Shown here piece after piece: positions 1-8,362 of a stretch of DNA of 10,295 bases. Each line of letters opens with the position of its first letter. Within the stretch, counting starts at the first letter, position 1. Under the pieces are notes generated by a model. That model saw only the letters and a program-made list of their open reading frames with translations. It was not told where the DNA came from and did not search any database. The position numbers were made by a program, and so were the translations under genes. The stretch comes from Dichomitus squalens LYAD-421 SS1 (taxonomy: Eukaryota > Basidiomycota > Agaricomycetes > Polyporales > Polyporaceae). The stretch lies in NCBI RefSeq assembly GCF_000275845.1, contig NW_006766902.1, positions 99,516 to 109,810 on the forward strand, read 5' to 3'.

Positions 1-31
1 TAGGTACCTGGTCTGTGCACCGTTGTATTAG

Positions 32-40
32 TATATATAG
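32..40 (+). promoter_or_regulatory. TATA box
   Basis: The sequence TATATATAG starts at 32. A transcript starting about 30 bp downstream would begin inside or just after the hairpin at 46-70. It lies 5' of the plus-strand gene starting near 588, with a leader that appears to carry introns between. Confidence 0.35.
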
Positions 41-45
41 TAGGG

Positions 46-70
46 AGTCTGAGGCAGGGAACCTCAGACT
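46..70 (+). other. Perfect 9-bp hairpin in the presumed leader
   Basis: AGTCTGAGG (46-54) is the exact reverse complement of CCTCAGACT (62-70), with a 7-nt loop. It lies just after the TATA box, so it would sit at or near the 5' end of the transcript. Confidence 0.6.
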
Positions 71-174
71 TGATCTTCTCGTCGATTCCCCATCTCCTCT
101 GTAGGTAGCTAGCAGCCCTACCTCCCTCACTACCCCTTCTAGTCTAGGGAATACATCTCTTCACATCTCTTGCT

Positions 175-574
175 GTGTCACCTCTGGTTGCTTCGCTTCT
201 CAGCACCAACCTCTGCATCAGTAAGCTTTGCCCTTGTTTGTTTTGGTGGCACAGCTCGTTGGCTGTGACAGGTGCCGCATTACGCAGATCGACGCCTTTG
301 AGTCTTTGCATGGCTTTAGGGCCGCTTTTGTCTGCGCCGGGAGCATTCCGAACTCGGACGGTGGATTGGGTGCTGTATACGAGTCGAAGCTTGCTACTGG
401 TGTAAGTCATCAACCACACTCCCTAGAAACGGTACTTGGACACTGACCAGATTCAAAGTTCTTCGAGAGTCGGTGTCGGGCAAACCCAAACACTATCTTA
501 TCGCATTTCAAGGTGCAGGTTTTGTGAGTGCATGCGAATAGCTCTAGTACCAATCTTGATTGTTCTATGTTCAG
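175..574 (+). other. Presumed 5' leader with candidate introns and a short upstream ORF
   Basis: There is no convincing protein here, but three candidate introns are visible. One is 221-287 (GTAAGC donor, TGAC branch near 266, GCAG acceptor). The second is 402-450 (perfect GTAAGT donor, CCAG acceptor). The third is 524-574 (perfect GTGAGT donor, TTCAG acceptor, 51 bp). The first ATG is at 310 and opens a 31-codon frame ending at TAA 403-405, or running into the next exon if 402-450 is spliced. None of the joins I tried puts this frame in phase with the large gene downstream. It is therefore best read as a spliced 5' untranslated region with an upstream ORF, or as decayed coding sequence. Confidence 0.3.
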
Positions 575-587
575 CAACACGGCGTCC

Positions 588-2362
588 ATGGATGTTGTCT
601 CGATGACGTTCGACGCCGAGCGCTCTCGAAACCGGACAGTACGGGCCTCGACTCAGAACCAGCCGCTTGCGGGCAGCATCCCGACAAAGGCTCTGGCTCC
701 GGAGCCTTCAGGAGCATTGAAGAAGCCGACCGGCCTTGAAGCGCGTCGTGAAGAGCTTGAACGCGAAAATCCGGAGAGGAAGCCGGAGCTGAGCCGTTGG
801 GTCACAGAAGCCTTACTCTTGCTCTTGAGTATGTCGCCTATGTGTGGTTTTGTACGCGCAACTCCCACTTGCTGACATAGATAACGTACGATAGACAACT
901 TGGACATTCCTGGCAAAGGCAAGATTGCCTGGAAGACGGTTCCATGGAGACTGACTGGCTCCAAGTTGGCGCCGTTGGGGATCCAGTGGCGCCATTTCCC
1001 TGAAGGTGTTCCTCTGCCGCCCATCTCTGTACGCAAGGGGTTCAAAAAGGAGAAAGCGTCCAAGAGGAGGGGGGAAAGCATGCAGTCTTTGTCGCAAGAA
1101 AACCTCTACTGGCTGTACAGGGCAAACAAGGATCCGAAGTACCCGCTTCACTTCACGGTGTATCACGGCGAAGCGATTGGTAAGCTGATCTACGAGACAC
1201 GTTAGTGGTTTCCTTCTCGTAATTGATTGACAATCCCGCCAGATCTTGAGACGAGCATCGAGCCAATTGTCTTGGGCGCACCTCCTAGCTGTGATTCTGA
1301 TCATGTCCGTGGTTGCCGTCTCTTTGCCGACGGTCGTGTGGACCGCTGGGGCCCGAGTCGCCTTCCTCCCCCTCGGGACCATGGCAAGGATGTCAGCAGT
1401 GACGTGATTGCCGGCGATGAGAATGGAGAGGATGACATGGAGGAGTCCTCTGACTCCTCTGACATCTCAGATGCCGACTCTGACGACACTGACGACACTG
1501 ACAGCAAGAGTAGCAAAGTCTCCCTGAAGAGGAAGGTTGCGCGACTGTTCAAGATGCAATCCGATAAGGGCTCGTCCATGCCTGACGCGAAGCGAGAGAA
1601 GACGAAGGGTGACGGGTTCCGTCCAGTTCCCGTGCGTATAGCTACGACGCCTATCAGGTCAGAGCCAGTCACTGGTCCATCCGGCCTGTCCAAGATCATG
1701 GTTAGCTCAGACTCTGGGGCGGAACGGAACGCGGAGCCTACGCGGCCCCCAAAATGTCCAAGCAAAATCCAACCCAGCCCACAGAAGAAGAAGAGGGCGC
1801 TGTCGACCACTCGTGATGATCCCGTCGCATTCAATCTGAAAGGCAAGGGAAAGCCCGCTCGCATTGGCTTTGAGGTATACAAAGAGGCGCACTTCACTAT
1901 GGCTCTTTGGGACATGCTGACATGATATATTCCCAGCAGACAAACAAGCCGTCGAGTGCAGATAGACCGAACAAGTGTGCGCGTTCAGAGCAAGTTCAGC
2001 TTGCAGCGACGCAGTCGGAGACCCAGCGTGCGGTTCCTGATGGACGCGGTGGCTCACTCCTACTGGTGGACGGTGACTCAAATGTACCCACTGAAGACCA
2101 CTTGCACGAGGTCCGCTTGAATGTCCAACGAGACAATCGTCAATGCTCTCTTCCTGATAGCCGCTCGAACATTCACCGGGATGATCATCAGCGCTTTCGC
2201 CCTGATGGCCACGAATACAATCCCTTGGACGATGGTCCGTACGAAGTTCCAGCGGACCGGTGGCACGATCATCCTGATAGTGGTCGATATGATCGCCCAT
2301 ACTTCCACCCTAATAGTGGTGACTACGCTGGCTATGACAACTCGGGATGGGATGGACGATGA
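588..2362 (+). CDS. Four-exon gene for an unrecognised, acidic and disordered, probably nuclear protein
   Basis: I do not recognise the family. Exons are 588-828, 895-1179, 1243-1874 and 1937-2362. The introns (829-894, 1180-1242, 1875-1936) have GTATGT, GTAAGC and GTATAC donors and CTGAC or TTGAC branch sites, and all keep phase, giving about 527 residues. Residues 1-85 are charged. The best-ordered part is exon 2, with a W/P-rich stretch (WKTVPWRLTGSKLAPLG, then WRHFPEGVPLPP). Exon 3 has a Ser/Asp-rich acidic tract (about 1420-1510) followed by basic clusters SLKRKVARLFK and PQKKKRAL that resemble nuclear localisation signals. Exon 4 is rich in Arg, Asp, Pro, His and Tyr in degenerate PDSR/PDGR-like units. 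The start is uncertain: ATG 588 has G at +4, while ATG 567 falls inside a candidate intron. The same frame stays open after the TGA at 2360, so this copy may be truncated. Confidence 0.55.
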
Positions 2363-2707
2363 CAGAGGGGCCCCGAAAGCCGAGAATGGTACAATGCTCC
2401 TGAAGGCTCCCGGTACAGTCGTCTTGACAGTCGAGGCTGGCATGATGGGCGCTGGAACCGTCCCGATGGCCGTGAGTGTGTCGAGCGCGGTTACTTCCCA
2501 CCTGACGACCGCGAGCGTGTGCCAGGGCACGAATACCCCCTGCATGACAGCCGTTCCTTCGAGCCGGATGGTCGTAGGCAACAGTTCGCTCATCGAGGCC
2601 AGAGCGTTACCTCTCAGAATGGTGTCGGCAGTGGCATGAACGTTGTCGGGAGTGTGGACCACGCCAGTGACGACCATTTGGACTTTGTTAGGCCTCACGA
2701 GTACTGA
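2363..2707 (+). pseudogene. In-frame continuation of the last exon beyond a TGA
   Basis: Directly after TGA 2360-2362 the same reading frame is open for 114 more codons to TGA 2705-2707. It keeps the Arg/Asp/Pro/Tyr/Gly-rich composition and PDGR-like units of the sequence before the stop (for example HDGRWNRPDGR and FEPDGRRQQ). The simplest reading is one ancestral exon broken by a single CGA to TGA change. No frame-keeping intron that removes the stop was found; the 2319-2365 candidate leads to an early stop. Confidence 0.5.
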
Positions 2708-2752
2708 GTCACCAGCATCGCCGTGTTTGCATGGCTGGTGATGCCTTGGCTG

Positions 2753-2818
2753 TTGTAGTCGCGTCGTATCCACATCTCGTGGCAGTTGTAGTAGTGTTGT
2801 ATCCGCATCTCGTCACTC
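2753..2818 (+). repeat. Imperfect tandem repeat, 33-bp unit, two copies
   Basis: Units 2753-2785 and 2786-2818 both start with TTGTAGT and share GTATCC and CATCTCGT at the same offsets. A third TTGTAG begins at 2819. It lies in the 3' flank of the left-hand gene, starting 46 bp after the final stop. Confidence 0.6.
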
Positions 2819-2871
2819 TTGTAGCATGTCTCATTTTTGTAATGTATATCCGCTTGCACAGACTGTGGACT

Positions 2872-2909
2872 CCAACGATGGGTCTTGTCACCAACGATGG
2901 GTCTTGTCA
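2872..2909 (+). repeat. Exact tandem duplication of 19 bp
   Basis: CCAACGATGGGTCTTGTCA occurs at 2872-2890 and again immediately at 2891-2909 with no mismatch, which suggests a recent slippage or duplication. Confidence 0.9.
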
Positions 2910-3168
2910 CCGATACATCAAAGCTAGATCAAAAACATACGACCTACGAGTCCGTGAACAGTATAAGAAATTAGAACATATGAAACAGTGAACGTACACT
3001 TCAAACCATATATGACACTAACGAACACGTTATGTGTTATAAGTACTCTGCAATGTTCACAAAAACGTATGGGCAAACATTCAATGGCGAAAACGGTCGA
3101 GGAAACAGTGTGCCGGCCAGTCTCTAAGGGTGTTTTCCCATGGCTACATAACTAGTCACATGGGTGCG
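2910..3168. other. AT-rich intergenic stretch
   Basis: I see no gene, RNA or clear repeat here. Base composition is visibly richer in A and T than in the neighbours, as expected for a 3' flank or spacer. Confidence 0.5.
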
Positions 3169-4620
3169 TCAGGGCCCTGCCTGGGGTGTGTGCCATCGAA
3201 GAACTGTGTGGCATAAGCACTCGTTGCCAACACCATGAGCCTGTCGGTCTGAATAAGTACGCTCCTTGAAGATAGATTCCAAAGTGTCCTCAAATTAGTC
3301 AATATCCCAGCAATAGGCCCTCGTAGGGGCAACTGGATGCAATGAGACAGGGCACACGAGGGTGGGGGGCACCAGTCGTTAACCCCCGTCTTTGAGGTCG
3401 GGCCACTTAGCTTACGCTGATGTCCACGACGCACCAAATGTAAGATGTGCTACGACGCGGCAACAGCATACATAGATACCAGATCGCTTGGCTCTCGCAG
3501 GGGCATACTCAGGTCGTTGAAAGCCGTACCGAGTTCCACGTTTGCCAAAGTGCTCGCTCCCCGCTGCACCTTCCCAAGCCGTCGTGTACGCATGATGCGT
3601 ACAATGCTCCCCTCCGTTTCTATGTTGCACGATTCAAGGCGGACCCTGGTCTCCAGCACCTTCCCTCTCACAGCTTCCTAAGCACGCCTCGTAGTCTTCC
3701 TCCGTGTTATATAACGCGTCCTGCTCGCGTTGAAGCTAGCCGTTTCCCGTCTAGAAACTCGGATTTGTAGAATCTTGGAGTTGGGCAAGACGCCAGCCAT
3801 GAATCTACATTGCGCGAGACTGTCGATTGAGACAAACGATTCAGAGCATCCGCATTCAGAGTGACAAGGACGTACTCACATGCTCGGACGTACGATGCAG
3901 CCCACCGACTCCTGGACACTGGGCACTGGAGCACACAGGACGACACGTGGTCGACCGTCCGGTCTGTCCAATCAAAGTACTTTGTAGAGGAAATCGATGA
4001 CCCCGATACCTCCGCACACGGCTGTACTGAGACAGCTGGTCCTGATAAGATACACATCGACGCGCAAGCGTGTCGCGCACAGTGCGAAACGGTCTCGTTT
4101 ACCGGTGATCAGGGGTAGAATGAGGTCTGTGATGTGTCTCCAACTGTCAGAAACGCAGGGCGTCAACCGTGTTCACGCCGATTCCAGTTAGTTGGCAGTG
4201 CACCCACAGCGGAAGTGTCGTGAACGTCGAGAAGCATGTTCTCGGATCTGGTCCGCGTTCATGGTCACCATTCTGGCTTGCTTGCTCGAATGTTCAGCGG
4301 AGCCTGGCTAAAGCCCTGCAACGTGATTTTAGATACACCAGGAACGTTGGCGTCCTGCAGGTTTTGCGCCGCAGATCTGAGGCATATGCGGGGGAAAGGG
4401 GGCTTATCAAAGATTCAGGTAATCCCTCTGCCAGTACCCATTGGTGAGGAAAAGAGGGCTTCCTATGGCAAAGACTGCCTTCATGTCGGCGGAGTGGGAG
4501 CGACAACTTTGAGCCCGTCTGCAATTCGACAGGGGATGTGTTGCAGATGTCGACAAAAATGAGCATGTCGTGCGTCGCGTTATCTGGGTTGGCTGGCCCG
4601 GGAACCGGTTCCCTCTGTAG
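3169..4620 (-). pseudogene. Left arm of a diverged inverted duplication; decayed unknown gene
   Basis: No continuous protein can be read, but over about 1.4 kb this stretch matches the reverse complement of 5640-6946. Minus-strand peptide islands align with plus-strand islands of the other copy: TLESIFKERTYSDRQAHGV (3229-3285) against TLDSIIRERTISNRQAHGI, and VLVTLNADALN (3839-3871) against VLITFNADALK. A third pair is SWRHITDLILPLITG against SWRDIADLVLSLSTV. The frame changes several times and stops interrupt it, so it is a pseudogene. The last island ends at a stop whose complement is 3169-3171. Conservation at the amino-acid level in this orientation suggests the ancestor was coded on this strand, but the opposite strand also shows some similarity, so the strand is not certain. 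I do not recognise the protein family. Confidence 0.5.
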
Positions 4621-5639
4621 TAACTTAGAGACGTCAAATGGGCGCTGGAACAGCCTGTCCGACCTGAATCGACACAGCAGGACTATATAGTATACTATGT
4701 ATATACATACACTTGGACACGACCTCATACACCCAAAATCGACCCGAATCGAGAGGGTACTACCGGCCGGAGGACATCCGGGAGGACATCCAGGATTCCG
4801 ACACACGAAGTTCGCGGGCTGCTGCGGAGCACCCGGGCCGCATCCCCACTCTGCTGACGCTGGCCTTCTCTTTCCTGAATTCTTACCCCCTTATTGACGA
4901 CGCCTCTCCGTTTTTCACGCTACTGTGGGGAAGCAAGCGGCTAGTCTCATCGCGCTTTGAGGTGAAGGACCATCATAGGTGTAGCAAGAAATGGATATGA
5001 GAGTCCTCGGTGAGTACATTATCGTCCTTGTACAGAACCCATGTCCTAGACTGATCGTCTCCACAGGTTTTTCACAATGTATATAAGCCTGACCACTCAA
5101 TCTAGCTCGTGATTCTGCACAATGTCACTACTTCGGTACGACTCGTCTCTCCGCTTGGCGTACTGGGCAAGCGGATGTACGGCTCATGATCCCCCGCTCT
5201 CGGTTTCCTTCCTGCCGTGATGCATGCGCTGGCAGTACACTGCGAAACTCTGCGGCACACAGACAGTTCTGGAGAGAGTAATTCATTGATTGCCAAGGAT
5301 TGTTCATAGAAGACGTTGGTCTTCTTGACTGTCCGTCGACGATTGTCTTCATGCTTCACACCGCGCTCCGCTGGCGGAATTCTTGTTCATCGTGCAACTG
5401 CTTGACGTTCATCCCAGCGAGATCTCAGCTTTCCGCCGAAAGTTCTGACTCTCGATCTATGCCGCAGACACCCGCACTTACCAGTGCGTCCACAGCGATA
5501 CAGCGATGGTTCGCGTATCATGAAGGCGCGCATGCGGTCCAGACATTGCTCATGTGAGTGCTTTAGATTGCGACTCCAATCAGAGCCGCCGCACCAAGCT
5601 AATGTTGGTCCCTGGAGCGACAGTGTGTCGTGCAGAGGT
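4621..5639. other. Spacer between the inverted copies; weak coding signals only
   Basis: No gene can be called with confidence. A 95-codon plus-strand open stretch (4713-5000) has no ATG near its start. It contains a short direct repeat GGAGGACATCC (4769-4779 and 4781-4791) and a hydrophobic patch LLTLAFSFLNSYPL. A well-formed intron candidate follows at 5010-5066 (GTGAGT donor, CTGAT branch near 5051, CCACAG acceptor, 57 bp). A second GTGAGT donor occurs at 5555. These suggest that part of the spacer was once the 5' portion of spliced genes, probably of the right-hand copy. The reading frames do not join into a sizeable protein. Confidence 0.3.
4687..4708. repeat. Two overlapping 12-bp AT-rich palindromes
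   Basis: ATAGTATACTAT (4687-4698) and ATGTATATACAT (4697-4708) are each perfect palindromes and overlap by two bases. They lie at the inner edge of the left arm of the large inverted duplication and seem to have no counterpart in the right arm. Confidence 0.7.
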
Positions 5640-6946
5640 AGCCGGTTTACCCCGTCCCGGATCGGGAGCATCTCCATTGGTCAATGACGATCCGAGCATT
5701 GATACAACGCAGGATGTGCATCCTCTCTTGTTGTCACTTGATACATATTCCAAGTCGGATCACAGGCCGCGCTCCTTGCCACTCTCACTGCGCCGACGCC
5801 CTCCTTTCCGGTGGACGCCACGCCTTTCCATACCGATGATCAGTACTCGTGTGGTACTTGGATTTCTGGGAAGCCCCGCACGATGCCCCGACCGCCTGCA
5901 AGTGCCTCGGATCTACAGTGCAACCCGCAGACGCCAATTTGATTGATTTATTCGTAGGCACGGAAGGACGACATTGGCCGCTCTTCTCTCCAGACGTGAT
6001 CTCAACAGACGGCGCTCGCTCCAGGCCGCGTCACAAGGCTTCAGCCAGGCTCCGCTGAACATCGAAGCAAGCAAGGTGGAATGGAGACCATAAACGTGGA
6101 CCACACCCGAGGCAGTGCTTCCGCTGTCAGTGTGCGGTCAGCTATCTGGATCCAGCATGAGCATGGTTGACGTCCCGCGTCTCTGCAGCAGTTGGCGCGA
6201 TATCGCAGACCTCGTTCTGTCCTTGAGTACCGTTATGAGACACGGGTTCGCATCGCGCGCGACACGCTCGCGAGCCAATTGTTGTAGTGCTGAAACTCGG
6301 ATCGGAACTGGACGATCGGCCACGTGTCGTTCCATTTGCTGAAGTGCCCGGGAATTGGTGCTTATCACTTTCAATGCGGATGCTCTGAAGCATTCTTCTC
6401 ATTTGGCGTCTCGCGCAATGTTGAATCATGACTGGTGTATTGCCCATGTTCGATGTTGCCGACCGGAGACAGCGAGCTCCCAATGCAATCAGTGATGGAG
6501 ACCAGGGCTGGCCTTGAAACGCGCAACCACACAAACGGAGGGGGGGGCGTTTTGGGCGTGTACAAGATGGGCCCCGGAAGGTGCTTTGGAGGCAGCACTC
6601 TAGCGAGCGTGGAGCTCGCTACGACCTCTGATGGCCTGCTGTCGGCCCCTGCAAAGCGCGGCCATCCGTATCCCGATGTATGTTGTCGCCACGTCGTAAT
6701 CTGTCTTGAGTTTGGTGCATCATGGACATCGATGTAAGCTTGAGCTGGCCTCGAAGATGAGGGATGGCGAGCAGTAGCCTCCTGTCGTCACATGTCCTGT
6801 CTACGTCAGTCCAGTCTCCCGTGAGGGGGCGTGGTTTTGGGACCATGACTATCTTCGCGGGAACTTTGGACTCGATCATCAGGGAGCGCACAATTTCAAA
6901 CCGACAGGCTCATGGTATTAGCAAAGGTCGCTCATGCCACATGTGA
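5640..6946 (+). pseudogene. Right arm of the inverted duplication; decayed unknown gene
   Basis: This is the plus-strand partner of 3169-4620. Peptide islands lie along it in broken frames: ASDLQCNPQTP (near 5908-5940, matching ASDLRRKTCRTPTF of the other copy), SWRDIADLVLSLSTV (near 6193-6234), VLITFNADALK (6358-6390) and TLDSIIRERTISNRQAHGI (6863-6919). The last frame ends at TGA 6944-6946. Stops and frameshifts lie between the islands, so no full protein is made. An 18-bp block at 6043-6060 is an exact reverse complement of 4292-4309. The 5' limit is uncertain: coding-like sequence may begin upstream, around 5300-5554, ending at a GTGAGT donor. The family is not recognised. Confidence 0.5.
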
Positions 6947-7110
6947 ACGTCTATGTGGGATCCGAATATTGTAAAGAATAAGGTCGCCATGTCTCCAGAA
7001 AGCACCGGACAAGCGTTTATCATTGATATGAGGCGATGTCCACATACAGTGCCCCCGAGTCCTGCTAGCATCTGTCGAACTTGAGGAACGGCACCCTTGA
7101 CTCGACCACC
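6947..7110 (+). promoter_or_regulatory. Short upstream region of the F-box gene
   Basis: Only 164 bp separate the end of the decayed gene from the F-box start codon, so the promoter must lie here or inside the pseudogene. No clear TATA box is seen; an AT-rich patch lies at 6966-6981. The start codon context is good (ACCACC before ATG, giving A at -3 where the first base upstream is -1). Confidence 0.3.
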
Positions 7111-8309
7111 ATGTCTGCCTCACCTCGCCTCCCCTGGGAGGTCATCGAAAGGATCATCGGCCACTCTGGCGACTACTGGAGGACTCTTTGCAGCTTGTCC
7201 CTTACTTGCAAACAACTCCGCCCTTATAGCCTCTGGCTCATGGTTGCTGACGTGACATTTTCGAGGTCAGAGAAAATCTTCGCTTTCCGTGACTTCCTCT
7301 GCACCCAACCCCAGTTTCGCCCCTTTGTACGGTCAATCAGCATGGGTGACCCTACTTATCTGGCCTTCCACTTGCGCTACCTCCTCCCAAATGTTACCCA
7401 GATGACGATGCTCGATTATAGCATTCGGAGAGGAAGTCCGCCGCGGGTCTGCAGTCTTCCTCGATCGGTGCTGGCATGCTACCGGACGATGGGAACACGC
7501 ATCGAAACTCTCAGACTCGTCCGTCTATCCTTTCCGAATCCGCAAGAGTTCTGCCGAATGCTGCTAGCGTTCACTGGCCTCAGAACATTATCCTGCAAAC
7601 GGTTGAGTGCCCGAAGCACAACGTGTACCAGCGCATAGCTAGCGCAGATCAAACAGCGCATGTCTCAACGATTACGTCTAAGCACGCTCGAGGTGAATGC
7701 CGTCCAGTCCTGCTCGGCATAACGGTAGCTTATACACTGCTTTTTGTTGTGTGCAGATAGACAACGACTCAAACGAGGTGATGGCAAGGCTGTTACTGGG
7801 ATTGGTGGCCTCGACGATGGAGAACTTGACCCTGGTGGCATCTGGATTTGGACATATCATACGCCTACCCCGAGGTAAACACATTCGTGGTTCATCTGAC
7901 AGTTATTCTATGCCATATCAAAGATACTTGACATACACGGTCCTCAGGAATGGATTGGCCGAAGCTCCGTGTCCTAGCGTTCAGGCTATGGACCGTCCCC
8001 CAGCACATTATGAAGATGCTTATCGAGACACTGCAAGACATCTATCCGGATGGCTTGGCAGATGTTACTGTAGCTCTTCACTGGCCTCCCTACAACGTCT
8101 TAAAACACTTAGGCGGTGATGCAGAGAACTCTCGTCTATGCGCACAGCTGGATCGGGTTCTCCTCACCTTTCCTCATCCCGGTATTGTCGTTGAGAGTGG
8201 GCTACCCATTCCTCCCCGCCGGACCAACCTCTGGTCCCACAAGATGAACAAGCTTTTTCCCAACATCTGGAATCGTGCGCTGCTCAAAATTGTGTCGCAA
8301 CAAGGTTAG
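7111..8309 (+). CDS. F-box protein, three exons, interrupted by one in-frame TAG
   Basis: F-box proteins bind Skp1 and present substrates to SCF ubiquitin ligases. Exons are 7111-7692, 7757-7874 and 7948-8309. Introns 7693-7756 (GTGAAT...GCAG) and 7875-7947 (GTAAAC...TCAG) keep phase. The F-box is N-terminal (residues about 5-48): LPWEVIERIIGHSGD, then SLTCKQLRP. The rest is a leucine-rich region without named repeats, typical of large expanded agaricomycete F-box families, ending near FPNIWNRALLK. Total length would be about 352 residues. Codon 176 (7636-7638) is TAG, yet the same frame resumes directly with AQIKQRMSQRLRLSTLE, which leads in phase into exon 2. No good intron removes the stop. 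So this is a recent nonsense allele, a read-through gene or a sequencing error. Without read-through the product is 175 residues and keeps the F-box. The gene may instead continue into the WD40 gene through a 56-bp intron (8305-8360). Confidence 0.65.
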
Positions 8310-8362
8310 GATTGCTGTAATGTACGACAGTTGTCCAAAGTGAGCTCACTGTCTGCCCAGCA

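Larger units (their letters stand above)
1..155 (+). repeat. Possible 3' end of an LTR, or a TATA promoter with leader
   Basis: The stretch has a TATATATAG box at 32-40, a perfect 9-bp hairpin directly after it (46-54 pairing with 62-70) and a pyrimidine-rich tract, and it closes with AATACA near 150-155. TATA box, leader hairpin and a CA-ending terminus together are typical of LTR retrotransposon ends, but the left terminus is outside the window and no target duplication or primer-binding site can be confirmed. It could equally be an ordinary promoter and 5' leader for the gene that follows. No ATG occurs in the first 220 bases, which fits a non-coding leader. Confidence 0.3.

Noticed and set aside
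653..1382. Minus-strand frames of 142 and 189 codons
   Set aside because: They run across plus-strand introns that have clear donors, branch sites and acceptors, and contain no recognisable motif.
1301..1915. 204-codon minus-strand frame with Ser-rich runs
   Set aside because: It mirrors the acidic Ser/Asp tract of the plus-strand exon. The plus strand has correct introns on both sides.
2121..2639. 172-codon plus-strand frame with hydrophobic runs that look like membrane segments
   Set aside because: It is a frame shadow of the last exon. The frame used by the upstream exons, joined by a good intron at 1875-1936, is a different one.
2078..2773. 231-codon open frame on the minus strand
   Set aside because: It lies fully antisense to the R/D-rich exon, has a composition explained by reverse-complement codons (many T, V, I), and shows no splice or domain support.
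4294..4806. 170-codon minus-strand frame as a real gene
   Set aside because: It has no intact partner in the other copy of the inverted duplication, where the same stretch is frameshifted, and it runs across the AT-rich palindromes. I treat it as a chance open stretch in a pseudogene.
3169..6946. Inverted duplication as the two arms of a foldback transposon or hairpin siRNA source
   Set aside because: The arms look too diverged for a stable long hairpin, no target duplication was seen at the outer ends, and the peptide-level similarity points to duplicated genes.
7602..7682. 81-bp intron that would remove the TAG of the F-box gene
   Set aside because: It keeps the frame, but the acceptor is a poor AAG, the donor is GTTGAG, and it would delete a well-formed coding stretch after the stop.
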